NCBI RefSeq assembly: GCF_001808955.1
Contig: NZ_KV795256.1
Span: 241,742 to 258,535, forward strand
Length of the DNA stretch: 16,794 nucleotides
Reading direction: 5' to 3'
Source: Rothia sp. HMSC078H08
GTDB lineage: Bacteria > Actinomycetota > Actinomycetes > Actinomycetales > Micrococcaceae
Both the position numbers and the translations under genes were made by a program. Below the pieces are notes generated by a model that saw only the letters and a program-made list of their open reading frames with translations, was not told the DNA's origin and searched no databases. Below, piece after piece: positions 7,020-15,000 of the stretch (position 1 is its first letter; every line of letters starts with the position of its first letter).

Positions 7020-8684
7020 TTACATGCGCTCGGGTGCGCTCACACCCAGCAGGTTCAGGCCGTTAGCCAGCACCTGCTGTGCTGCGTTATTCAGTAGCAG
7101 GCGGGTACGGTGCAGGTCGGTGACCTCTTCATCAGCCTTGGGGGCGACGCGGGAGACACCGTACCAGCTGTGGTACGCCGAAGCGAGCTGCTCCAGGTAG
7201 CGGTTCACGCGGTGCGGCTCGTAGAACTTCGCGGCATCACGCACAGCGGCGGGGAACTGGCCGAGTACAGCCAGCAGCTCACCGTCAGCAGCCGAGTCGA
7301 GCAGGGAGGTGTCCACGCCGTCCTCAACCTTCACGCCAGCCTCCGCAGCGTTACGTGCCACAGCGGCGGTACGTGCGTGAGCGTACTGCACGTAGTAGAC
7401 CGGGTTCTCGTTGCTCTTGGAAGTCAGCAGGCCCAGGTCAATATCGATGGGGGTGTCCACCGAGTAGCGGGTCAGCTCGTAGCGGGCTGCGTCAACGCCA
7501 ACAGCTTCGACCAGGTCCTCGAGGGTGACCACGGTGCCAGCACGCTTGGACATGCGGACGGGCTTGCCGTCCTTGACCAGGTTCACCAGCTGACCGATCA
7601 TGACCTCAATCTGGTCGGCGCGGTAACCAAGAATCTGGGCGATAGCCTTCAGACGGCCCACGTAGCCGCTGTGGTCAGCGCCGAGCATATAAATCGCCAC
7701 GTCAGCGGGGTTTACTGCACGGGTCATCTTGTCCTGGTAGTAGGCGATATCACCCGCCACGTAGGCGTGGTTACCGTCAGACTTAATGACCACGCGGTCC
7801 TTGTCGTCGCCGTAGTCGGTGGTGCGCATCCACCATGCGCCGTCAGCCTCGAAGAGCTGACCGTTCTCGCGCATAGCGTCGAGCAGGGCGTCCACCTTGC
7901 CGCCTTCGAACACGGAGTTCTCGTGGAAGAACACGTCGAAGTGGGTGCCGAATGCCGCCAGGGACTCCTTAATCTGATCGAACATCAGGTGAGTACCGAT
8001 TTCGCGGAAAATCTCTTCGGGGTTCTCAGCCTCAAGCGCGTCGGGGCGCTGAGCCAGAATCTGGTCCTTAATGTCAACAATGTACGCGCCAGCGTAGCCG
8101 TCCTCGGGGGTCTCCTCACCGCGGGCAGCGGCAATCAGGGAGCGCACGAAACGGTCAATCTGGGTGCCGTGGTCGTTGAAGTAGTATTCGCGCACGACGT
8201 TAGCGCCCTCGGCCTCAAGGACGCGGGCGAGCGCATCACCGACGGCAGCCCAGCGAGTACCGCCCAGGTGGATGGGGCCGGTGGGGTTCGCGGAGACGAA
8301 CTCAAGGTTAATGGTCTTACCGGCGAACTTGTCGCTACGGCCGTATGCTTCGCCAGCCTCAACGATGGTGGCGGCAAGCTCACCAGCAGCTGCGGCGTCC
8401 AGGGTGATGTTCAGGAAGCCGGGGCCAGCAATATCTACGGATGCAACACCGGCGATGGCGCCAATCTTCTCTGCCAGAAGAGCTGCTGCCTCACGCGGGT
8501 TCTTGCCCACCTTCTTGGCGAGCTGCAGAGCGACGTTGGTTGCCCAGTCGCCGTGTTCGCGGGACTTGGGGCGCTCCACTCGGACGGCGGGCAGTTCAGC
8601 GCCCTCCACGAGGGTCAGCTGGCCGGAGGAAATGGTTTCTTCAAGGGCAAGCGCAATGGCTTCGGAGAGTTCTTCAGGAGTCAT
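7020..8684 (-). CDS. argS: Arginyl-tRNA synthetase
   Basis: Class Ia synthetase charging tRNA-Arg with arginine using ATP. 554 residues, normal length. Seen: an N-terminal add-1 type domain (1-115, with PGFLNITL at about 88-95), the HIGH-like signature as [10 protein letters not shown] (133-142, the actinobacterial HxGG form), [14 protein letters not shown] (166-179), [11 protein letters not shown] (335-345), the KMSKS-like RMSKR (377-381), and a C-terminal all-alpha anticodon-binding DALR domain ending at APERM. The start ATG at 8684 matches the family N-terminus (MTPEEL). It has no SD; an extended -10 box ends 8 bases upstream, so the mRNA is probably leaderless. A tRNA-Arg gene lies divergently 74 bp away. 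Confidence 0.97.
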   Translation of the reverse strand: MTPEELSEAIALALEETISSGQLTLVEGAELPAVRVERPKSREHGDWATNVALQLAKKVGKNPREAAALLAEKIGAIAGVASVDIAGPGFLNITLDAAAAGELAATIVEAGEAYGRSDKFAGKTINLEFVSANPTGPIHLGGTRWAAVGDALARVLEAEGANVVREYYFNDHGTQIDRFVRSLIAAARGEETPEDGYAGAYIVDIKDQILAQRPDALEAENPEEIFREIGTHLMFDQIKESLAAFGTHFDVFFHENSVFEGGKVDALLDAMRENGQLFEADGAWWMRTTDYGDDKDRVVIKSDGNHAYVAGDIAYYQDKMTRAVNPADVAIYMLGADHSGYVGRLKAIAQILGYRADQIEVMIGQLVNLVKDGKPVRMSKRAGTVVTLEDLVEAVGVDAARYELTRYSVDTPIDIDLGLLTSKSNENPVYYVQYAHARTAAVARNAAEAGVKVEDGVDTSLLDSAADGELLAVLGQFPAAVRDAAKFYEPHRVNRYLEQLASAYHSWYGVSRVAPKADEEVTDLHRTRLLLNNAAQQVLANGLNLLGVSAPERM

Positions 8685-8692
8685 AACAAACT

Positions 8693-8701
8693 ATTCTAGC
8701 A
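8693..8701 (-). promoter_or_regulatory. Extended -10 promoter of argS (leaderless transcript likely)
   Basis: On the minus strand TGCTAGAAT fits the extended -10 form TGnTAnnnT. Eight bases (8692-8685) separate it from the ATG at 8684, which places the expected transcription start at or next to the A of the ATG. The -35 region is not recognisable, as is usual for extended -10 promoters. No SD is present, which agrees with leaderless translation. Confidence 0.55.
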
Positions 8702-8740
8702 AGCCTCGGCAGGTGCCTGACCCTTTATCTAGTGCTTATC

Positions 8741-8749
8741 TGATACCAT
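8741..8749 (+). promoter_or_regulatory. Candidate -10 of the tRNA-Arg gene
   Basis: TGATACCAT again has the extended form TGnTAnnnT and ends 9 bases before the first base of the tRNA, leaving a very short leader. No good -35 was found. The argS-tRNA gap of 74 bp must contain both divergent promoters. Confidence 0.35.
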
Positions 8750-8758
8750 AGGTGGGTT

Positions 8759-8832
8759 GCCTCTGTAGCTCAGCGGATTAGAGCACCAGTTTCCGGTACT
8801 GGGGGTCGAAGGTTCGAATCCTTTCAGGGGCA
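8759..8832 (+). tRNA. tRNA-Arg (anticodon CCG)
   Basis: 74 bases folding as a full cloverleaf. The acceptor stem is GCCTCTG/CAGGGGC (one T-G pair) with discriminator A at 8832. The D arm is GCTCAGCGGATTAGAGC. The anticodon stem is CCAGT/ACTGG around loop TTCCGGT, so the anticodon is CCG, reading the arginine codon CGG. The T arm is GAAGG-TTCGAAT-CCTTT (one G-T pair). CCA is not encoded. The gene is divergent from argS, the synthetase that charges this tRNA, and is followed by its own terminator. Confidence 0.95.
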
Positions 8833-8859
8833 CGATGTTCTTATTCGAGAGGGAACACG

Positions 8860-8908
8860 GGAGCCGATATCCGAGGCGTATTGTTCGGGTATCGGCTCCT
8901 TTTTATTT
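8860..8908 (+). terminator. Rho-independent terminator of tRNA-Arg
   Basis: GGAGCCGATA (8860-8869) and TATCGGCTCC (8890-8899) pair perfectly. A T-G wobble and CCG/CGG extend the stem to 14 bp around a 12-base loop, and the T-run TTTTTATTT (8900-8908) follows at once. It is a textbook intrinsic terminator about 28 bp after the tRNA. Confidence 0.92.
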
Positions 8909-8923
8909 AACAACTCAACTTTA

Positions 8924-8951
8924 TTGAGCCGCTCACCCTGTTGTGCATAAA
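8924..8951 (+). promoter_or_regulatory. Candidate promoter of the oxidoreductase-hydrolase unit
   Basis: TTGAGC (8924-8929) and CATAAA (8946-8951) are spaced by 16 bases; each matches 4 of 6 consensus positions. It would give a leader of about 170 bases before the ATG at 9128. No other convincing pair was seen in 8909-9127. Confidence 0.35.
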
Positions 8952-8985
8952 GCCTGCGCCGGGTGACCGTTCCCGCCAGCTCCCT

Positions 8986-9011
8986 CTTCAACCTCAGACT
9001 TCAACCTCAGA
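8986..9011 (+). repeat. 13-bp tandem repeat in the oxidoreductase leader
   Basis: CTTCAACCTCAGA occurs twice, back to back and exact, flanked by CCCT and GGGT. It is downstream of the candidate promoter and could be a regulator-binding site or a slippage duplication. Confidence 0.6.
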
Positions 9012-9032
9012 GGGTGGACACTACCCGCTTCC

Positions 9033-9114
9033 CTGTTGTGGCAACGCTAACAGCCTTGAGAGAATGGGAAAACGCGCACACCCGTCACATCAGCACGGCT
9101 TCAAGCCACAACAG
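9033..9114 (+). promoter_or_regulatory. Leader stem next to the ribosome site of the oxidoreductase gene
   Basis: CTGTTGTGG (9033-9041) pairs with CCACAACAG (9106-9114), and CTTGA (9055-9059) with TCAAG (9101-9105) stacks inside. The 3' arm ends directly before the CGGAGG ribosome site (9115-9120). A second copy of CCCTGTTGTG at 8936-8945 could compete for the same 3' arm with 8 bp. Pairing is visible; control of translation is inferred. Confidence 0.35.
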
Positions 9115-9127
9115 CGGAGGTAACCCG

Positions 9128-10075
9128 ATGACCACCATGCGCCAGATTCAGCTCACCGAATGGGGCGACGAAAGCGTTCTGCACGAAGCAAACGTGCCTA
9201 TCCCCTCGCCGGTGCGCGGTCACGTGCTCATCAAAACGGTTGCCGCCGGCGTGAACCCGATTGATCTGACCACCCGCAAGGGTCTGGGCCCTGCCGCACA
9301 GCTTGCCGACCCGTCGTACAAGCCCTTCGTGCCCGGCTGGGATGTTGCCGGCACCGTGGTTGCTACCGCCGGCGACTACACGGGTTTTAAGGTGGGCGAC
9401 GGCGTATTTGGTCTTGTTTCTTTCCCCTCCCCCGCCGGTGCGTACGCCGAGTATGTTCTCGCCCCGGCGCATCAGCTGGTGAAGGTGCCCGCCGATGTTC
9501 CCTGCGCGCAATTGGGTGGCACTCCCCTGGCGGCGCTGACCGCATACCAGGCGCTCTCCGAAGTGGCGCGATTGAAGGAAGGTGAGCGCGTGCTCATTCA
9601 CGCCGGTGCCGGAGGTGTCGGTCATCTCGCCGTTCAGTTGGCGGCTCAGGCTGGCGCTCAGGTTTTTGCGACCGCCTCCGCGGCGAACCACGAGTTTGTG
9701 CGCTCGCTGGGTGCCCAGCCTATTGATTACCGCACCGAGGATTTCCGTGCCGTACTGGGCCAGACCATGGACGTGGTGCTCAATTCCACCGGTCAGCAGA
9801 CTTTCCTCGATTCGCTGGAGGTGCTGGTTCCCGGCGGCCGCATTGTCACTCTGACCAGCCCCGACCCGCTGGATGTTGCGCGTGAGCGCGGCTTCGAGGC
9901 GCAGTGGCTGACGGTTCACCCGGACCGCACGCAGATGCAGGAGATTGCCCGCCTCATGTCCTTGGGCCTGTTGAAGGTGCACGTGGATCAGGTGCTTGAT
10001 TTTTCGCAGGCTGCGCAGGCTCACGCCCTGGTGGCGACGGGTCGCACCCGCGGCAAGATCGTACTGGTTCCCTAA
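9128..10075 (+). CDS. Zinc-independent NADPH:quinone oxidoreductase-like MDR protein
   Basis: 315 residues of the medium-chain dehydrogenase/reductase superfamily, quinone oxidoreductase (QOR/zeta-crystallin-like) branch. Family members use NADPH to reduce quinones or activated double bonds; the substrate here is unknown. Seen: an N-terminal GroES-like domain (about 1-125, with AAGVNPIDLTTRKG at 39-52 and PGWDVAGTV at 69-77), the nucleotide-binding AGAGGVGHLAVQLA (159-172), and PGGRIVTL (235-242). The catalytic and structural zinc ligands of alcohol dehydrogenases are absent. The start ATG at 9128 follows CGGAGG with 7 bases of spacing; the frame is open upstream but without a better start. 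Only 14 bp separate it from the hydrolase gene, so the two are probably cotranscribed. Confidence 0.88.
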   Translation: MTTMRQIQLTEWGDESVLHEANVPIPSPVRGHVLIKTVAAGVNPIDLTTRKGLGPAAQLADPSYKPFVPGWDVAGTVVATAGDYTGFKVGDGVFGLVSFPSPAGAYAEYVLAPAHQLVKVPADVPCAQLGGTPLAALTAYQALSEVARLKEGERVLIHAGAGGVGHLAVQLAAQAGAQVFATASAANHEFVRSLGAQPIDYRTEDFRAVLGQTMDVVLNSTGQQTFLDSLEVLVPGGRIVTLTSPDPLDVARERGFEAQWLTVHPDRTQMQEIARLMSLGLLKVHVDQVLDFSQAAQAHALVATGRTRGKIVLVP

Positions 10076-10089
10076 CGCGGCGCTGCTTC

Positions 10090-11244
10090 ATGCAAATTTC
10101 TGAGAGCACGCCGACCGTTGAGAGTACCGAGTACCGCTCCGGTTTTTACCGCGAGGCGGGCTTTTACGATGCCCACTCACTACCCGACTACGGCGCGCAG
10201 TCGCCGGTAACTCGCGAGGCGTTCGCCTACGATTTCTTCCCCGCGACAGGGGATATCTCTTCCCCCGCGCCGCTGCTGGTGTGGGTTCACGGTGGCGCCT
10301 GGCGCTTCGGCACCAACCAGGCCCTACGCGACACCGTCCTGCGCACCCCTGGCGGGGAGCAGCCCAATACCCAGGCGCTCATGCGCGCCGCTTTTCAGCA
10401 GGCAGGCTGGGCGGTCGCGTCCATCAACTACCGGTATTCGCATCAGGCGCTCTTCCCGGGCGCCCTGCACGATGTGAAGGAGGCCGTGCGTTTCTTCCGC
10501 GCCAACGCGCACGAATTCGGTATTGACCCGCAACGCATTGCGGTAGCGGGCGGAAGCGCCGGCGGGCACCTGAGCATGATGGTTGCGTATACGGGAGATT
10601 CCGCCGCCGATGCCTCTGCATCTGAGGATTCCGCATTTGGGGATTCTGCGAGCGCGCCCGAGCACGACGAATACTTTGAGGGCAGGGCGGCGAGCGCCTA
10701 CCCGTCCCATAGTTCGCAGGTGGCTGCGGCGGCTTCGTTTTACGGGGTCAGCGATTTGAGGACCATCTTCACCGATCGTCCCCTGGCTGGCTACGCTCTC
10801 GATCACCCCGAGGATGACGGCGCCGAATGGCGACTACTGGGAAGCACCTACCCGGTCCCCGCAGACGCGTCTACACTCGACGCTTCCAAGGGTGAGCGGG
10901 CGGTTCCGGGTGTCTGCAACGAGCGTGCCCAAAAGAACTGGGAGCGTGCGCATCCTATTGATGCGGTACGCCCCCAGAAGCGAGTGAACCTGAAACGAGT
11001 GAAAAGGGTCGAAAGTGCCTTAGCACAGGGTGCAAGCGGCGGTGCCACGCCCCTCATGCTCGTGCACGGTATTAGTGATTCGTGTGTGCCGTACCAGCAA
11101 TCGGTGCGGGTGTATCAGGCGCTGCGCACGCGGCAGGTGCCTACCGATTTGGTGCTGGTTCCGGATGCCGAACACGGGGATTCGCGCTGTTTTAGCCCCG
11201 ATATTGTTCAGCAGATGCTGCGATTTCTCAACCGCGCTGTGTAG
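10090..11244 (+). CDS. Alpha/beta hydrolase (esterase/lipase, HGGAW type)
   Basis: 384-residue serine hydrolase of the carboxylesterase/BD-FAE-like group (hormone-sensitive-lipase style). Seen: the oxyanion motif WVHGGAWRFG (65-74), the nucleophile in AGGSAGGH (153-160, S156), a late acid in HGISDSCVP (326-334, D330) and the histidine in DAEHGD (359-364, H362), so the triad appears complete. No signal peptide, so likely cytoplasmic. Two segments look inserted: residues about 169-210, rich in Ser/Ala/Asp with repeated DSA-type units, and about 255-317, with a basic stretch near KRVNLKRVKRV. The start ATG at 10090 lacks an SD, but lies 14 bp after the oxidoreductase stop, suggesting coupled translation. 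The natural ester substrate cannot be told. Confidence 0.85.
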   Translation: MQISESTPTVESTEYRSGFYREAGFYDAHSLPDYGAQSPVTREAFAYDFFPATGDISSPAPLLVWVHGGAWRFGTNQALRDTVLRTPGGEQPNTQALMRAAFQQAGWAVASINYRYSHQALFPGALHDVKEAVRFFRANAHEFGIDPQRIAVAGGSAGGHLSMMVAYTGDSAADASASEDSAFGDSASAPEHDEYFEGRAASAYPSHSSQVAAAASFYGVSDLRTIFTDRPLAGYALDHPEDDGAEWRLLGSTYPVPADASTLDASKGERAVPGVCNERAQKNWERAHPIDAVRPQKRVNLKRVKRVESALAQGASGGATPLMLVHGISDSCVPYQQSVRVYQALRTRQVPTDLVLVPDAEHGDSRCFSPDIVQQMLRFLNRAV

Positions 11245-11249
11245 CCTGA

Positions 11250-11273
11250 GCGGTTCGACAGGTTAGCGAACGC
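11250..11273. terminator. Small hairpin between convergent genes
   Basis: GCGGTTCG (11250-11257) and CGAACGC (11267-11273) pair over 7 bp with one bulged G, spanning the 18-bp gap between the stop codons of the hydrolase and the HTH gene. There is no U-tract. It is the only terminator-like structure at this convergent junction and is weak. Confidence 0.3.
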
Positions 11274-11724
11274 GGCGGTTCACGTATTCGTGCTCAAGGC
11301 GGTAACGTTCGAGGTCGTCAAAAGCAACGCGACGGTGCGTGTTAATGCGCTCGAACGGAATATCTCCGCGCTCCAGCAGGCGAACAACGGTCGGGCGGGA
11401 TACGCCCAGGTAGTCTGCTGCCTCCTGCGTGGTCATGAGGCGGTCCTGGCGGACCACGCAGACATCCTTGCGGTCGGCGAATGCGCGCGCTACGGAGGTG
11501 AGGGGCCCGTACATTTCGGGAGAAATCTGTACGCGCTCGCCGTCGCCGGTGACCAGGTAGAGGGTTTCTTCGGCACTGAGGCGGTCAAAGTGGGTGCGCA
11601 GACTCGCGTGAACGAGGGCTTGGAAGAGTTCTTCGCAGCGGTGGTGAATTTCTTCGTGCTGTCCGTCTTCGTAGCAATCCAACACTGCAACACGTGTTGC
11701 CGGGTACATCTTTGGTGATGGCAT
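11263..11724 (-). CDS. Excisionase/antitoxin-like helix-turn-helix DNA-binding protein
   Basis: 153 residues. The C-terminal part (about 97-143: LMTTQEAADYLGVSRPTVVRLLERG followed by IPFERINTHRRVAFDDLERYR) is a clear HTH_17/MerR-like excisionase-family domain with its short wing. The N-terminal 95 residues are acidic and not recognised. In actinobacteria, proteins of this shape are often antitoxins beside a PIN-domain toxin, or small regulators. Here no toxin follows, because the next gene downstream is the convergent hydrolase. The start ATG at 11724 has an ideal SD (AAGGAG, 5-6 bases upstream); the GTG two codons earlier overlaps that SD and was rejected. Function as a DNA binder is well supported; the regulated target is unknown. 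Confidence 0.8.
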   Translation of the reverse strand: MPSPKMYPATRVAVLDCYEDGQHEEIHHRCEELFQALVHASLRTHFDRLSAEETLYLVTGDGERVQISPEMYGPLTSVARAFADRKDVCVVRQDRLMTTQEAADYLGVSRPTVVRLLERGDIPFERINTHRRVAFDDLERYRLEHEYVNRRVR

Positions 11725-11754
11725 AGTCACTCCTTCGTTACTGTGTTATTCACC

Positions 11755-11783
11755 ACTGTAGCAGTTGAACGAAACTATCGAAA
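11755..11783 (-). promoter_or_regulatory. Promoter of the HTH gene
   Basis: On the minus strand TTTCGA (11783-11778), a 17-base spacer and TACAGT (11760-11755), preceded by TGC, give an extended -10 promoter with a weak -35. The expected start is near 11748, leaving a leader of about 24 bases that contains the AAGGAG site. Confidence 0.5.
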
Positions 11784-11835
11784 GAAAGTTAAGAAGCGCA
11801 GTTAATTCGCATCTACGGTGCATAAAATTCAGATG

Positions 11836-11891
11836 AATAATTATTAACTCTCTTAATAGCATTTGATGTCATTTATTGTACATTAAATGCT
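11836..11891. promoter_or_regulatory. AT-rich dyad cluster between the HTH gene and hrpA
   Basis: Three inverted repeats lie in an unusually AT-rich stretch: the perfect 10-bp palindrome AATAATTATT (11836-11845), ATTAA-CTCTC-TTAAT (11843-11857), and a 34-bp dyad at 11858-11891 with arms AGCATTT-ATGT and ACAT-AAATGCT around a 10-base centre, one G/T pair interrupting. No U-tract follows on either side, so terminator use is unlikely. The place between two divergent genes, one of them a DNA-binding protein, suggests operators or an upstream activating element; this is inferred. Confidence 0.45.
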
Positions 11892-11994
11892 CTCCTGGTG
11901 TCAGTATTCCACCACCACCCACCCCGGGGTTCCCGCGGACAAACCCAAATATGACAAACAAAGCACGCCCCAAGCTCACCGCGGGCAAGGCGAG

Positions 11995-12000
11995 TACACT
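11995..12000 (+). promoter_or_regulatory. Candidate -10 of hrpA
   Basis: TACACT fits TANNNT and ends 9 bases before the hrpA ATG at 12010. With AGGAT too close to the ATG to act as a normal SD, a leaderless or nearly leaderless transcript is likely. No recognisable -35. Confidence 0.35.
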
Positions 12001-12009
12001 GGATAGGAT

Positions 12010-15000
12010 ATGTCTGAGCAGAAATCCACGAAGAAACACGCAGATACTTCTAAGGCCCCCCGCACCGCCCCCACCATGGCGAGCATGGCCGCCGCAATCC
12101 ATGCGGCAAAGGTACGATCCTCCGAAAAAACCGGTGAAAAAACCGCAGATAAAACTACTGAGAACAACGCGGTAAAAAACGGCGCCCCAAAGAAGGGCGC
12201 CCTGAAGAAGGGTGCACAGAAGAACGGCGCCCAGAAGAATAACGCAGACCGCAAGAACTCCTCCCGGGGCACCTCCGAACGCAACTCCAACGCCTCCCGC
12301 TCCAACCGACGCGCAGGCGGTCCCAACCGCGCCCGCAAGCAGGGCAACCAGCAGGGCGGTAACAAGGGTAACCAGCAACAGAACCGCCCGGCACCTCGCC
12401 GCTACGAGCCCTTCATTCCCGAGGTCATCACCTACCCCGAAGAGCTGCCCGTCAGCGAACGCCGCGACGACATCATGAACGCTATCCGCGACAACCAGGT
12501 CGTCATCATCGCGGGTGAAACCGGTTCCGGCAAGACCACCCAGATTCCCAAGATGTGCCTCGAGCTCGGCCTGGGCGAGAAGGGCCTCATTGGCCACACC
12601 CAGCCGCGCCGCCTCGCCGCACGCTCCGTCGCCGAACGCATCGCCGAAGAACTCGGCCAGAAGATTGGCGAAACCGTCGGCTACCAGGTGCGATTCACCT
12701 CCGAGGTCGGCGAACACAGCGCCATCAAGCTCATGACCGACGGTATTCTGCTCGCCGAAATTCAGAACGACAAGCTGCTGCGCCGCTACTCGACCCTCAT
12801 CATTGACGAGGCGCACGAACGCAGCCTGAACATTGACTTCATCCTCGGCTACCTCAAGCGCATCCTGCCGCAGCGCCCGGACCTGAAGGTCATCATCACC
12901 TCAGCGACCATCGACCCCGAGCGCTTCGCCCGCCATTTCTCCCCCAGCTACGTGCCGGGTAAGGGAATCGTCGACGAGAACCTCAACGACGAAGAACGCG
13001 AAATTGCCGAAGCAATCCTGCCCGACGACGCGCCGCCCATCATCGAGGTCTCCGGCCGCACCTACCCCGTCGAAATCCGCTACCGCCCCCTCGAAGGCGA
13101 CGAGCTCTACCTGGATGACGAGGAAGTGGCCGAAGACCGCGACCCCACCGACGCGATTCTCGACGCCATCAAGGAACTCTCCAAGGAGGCACCCGGAGAT
13201 ATCCTCATCTTCTTCTCCGGCGAGCGCGAAATCCGTGACGCCAAGGACGCAATCGAGGCCATGGTTCTCAAGTCCCCGCGCCTGAACTACGAGGTGCTGC
13301 CCCTGTACGCGCGCCTCTCGCTCGCCGAGCAGCACCGCGTGTTCTCCCCCGGTTCCCGGCCGCGTATCGTGCTCGCCACGAACGTCGCCGAAACCTCGCT
13401 GACCGTGCCCGGCATCAAGTACGTCATCGACACCGGTACCGCTCGCATCTCGCGTTACTCGGCGCGCACCAAGGTGCAGCGTCTGCCCATCGAACGTATC
13501 TCGCAGGCCAGCGCCAACCAGCGTTCGGGCCGATGCGGCCGCGTCAGCGACGGTATCGCGATCCGTCTCTACTCCGAGGAAGACTTCAACTCGCGCCCCG
13601 AGTTCACCGACCCCGAAATTCTGCGCACCAACCTCGCCGCCGTCATCCTGCAGATGATCGCCATCGGCGTGGTGCGCGAACCCGGCGACATCTCGCGCTT
13701 CCCGTTCGTGCAACCGCCCGCGTCCCGCGCCATTAACGACGGCGTGAACCTGCTGCGCGAACTCGGCGCGCTCACCGAACGTACCCGCCGCAAGGGACGA
13801 GGCGGTAACAACAGCGCAACCCTCACCGCCATCGGCCGAGCCATGGCGGCCTTCCCCGTGGACCCGCGCCTGGCCCGCATGATTATCGAGGGCGGCCGCC
13901 GCAACTGCGCCAAGGAAATGATGGTGCTCGCCGCCGCCCTGACCATCCAGGACCCGCGCGAACGCCCCGCCGACGTGCGCGCAGAAGCCGACGCGATGCA
14001 CGCCCGCTTCGTCGACGACACCTCCGATTTCTCCTCCTTCCTGCTGCTCTGGGACTACATCAACGAGCAGCAGGCGGCGCTCTCTTCCTCGCAGCTGCGC
14101 AAGATGTGCCACCGCGAGTTCATCAACTACCTGCGCATCCGCGAATGGCAGGACCTCTTCGCCCAGCTGCGCGAAATGGGCCGAACCGCCAACATTCACG
14201 CCAGCGGCGGTCGCGATATTAACGCCTCCGCGCACGAGGTAGACATCCACAAGAGCCTGCTCACCGGCCTGCTCTCGCACGTGGGCGTCAAAGAAGAACG
14301 CGAGAAGGACTCCAAGGGACGTACTCGCGGCCCCCGCGAATACCTCGGCGCGCGCGGCACCAAGTTCGCGATTTTCCCCGGCTCCGGCCTGTTCAAGAAG
14401 GGGCCCGACTGGGTGCTCTCCGCCGAACTCGTCGAAACCTCCCGCCTATGGGCGCGCACCAACGCCGCCATCGAACCGCAGTGGATCGAAGAGGTCGGCA
14501 AGCACCTCATCAGCGTGCAATACTCCGAACCGCACTGGTCCCTCAGCTCTGGCGCGGCCGTCGCCTACGCCAAGGGCACCCTCTTCGGCCTGACCATCTA
14601 CGCCGACCGCCCCGTGCAGTACGCCCGCGTGGACGCCGCCGCAGCCCGCGAACTGTTCATCCAGTCCGCCCTCGTCGAAGGCCAATGGCACACCCAGCAC
14701 AAGTTCTACCTGCGCAACCAGCGCGCCCTCGCCGAAGTCGAAGAACTCGAAGCACGCCTGCGCCGCCGCGACCTGCGCGTGGACGACTCCGTGCTCTTCG
14801 CCTTCTACGACGCCCGCATCCCCGCCCACGTCACCGACGTGCGCGCCTTCGACAAGTGGTGGAAGCAGGCACGCCTCGAAGACGACAACTACCTGGACTT
14901 CAACCCCGAAAAGCTCATCAACGAGGAAGCTGCCGACTACGACGACTCCCAGTTCCCCCGCCAGTGGGTGCAGCGCACCGACAGCGGCGAACTCACCCTG

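Noticed and set aside
8986..9011. CRISPR-like repeat
   Set aside because: There are only two 13-bp copies, directly adjacent and without spacers.
8759..11730. Integrated element using the tRNA-Arg 3' end as attachment site
   Set aside because: An excisionase-like gene and a tRNA are both present, but I found no integrase and no second copy of the tRNA 3' end in the window.
11858..11891. Intrinsic terminator at the AT-rich dyad
   Set aside because: The stem is AT-rich and no U-tract follows on either strand.
12901..14280. 459-codon minus-strand frame within hrpA
   Set aside because: It is a shadow of the helicase core, and its Gly/Val/Ala-rich translation has no recognisable motif.
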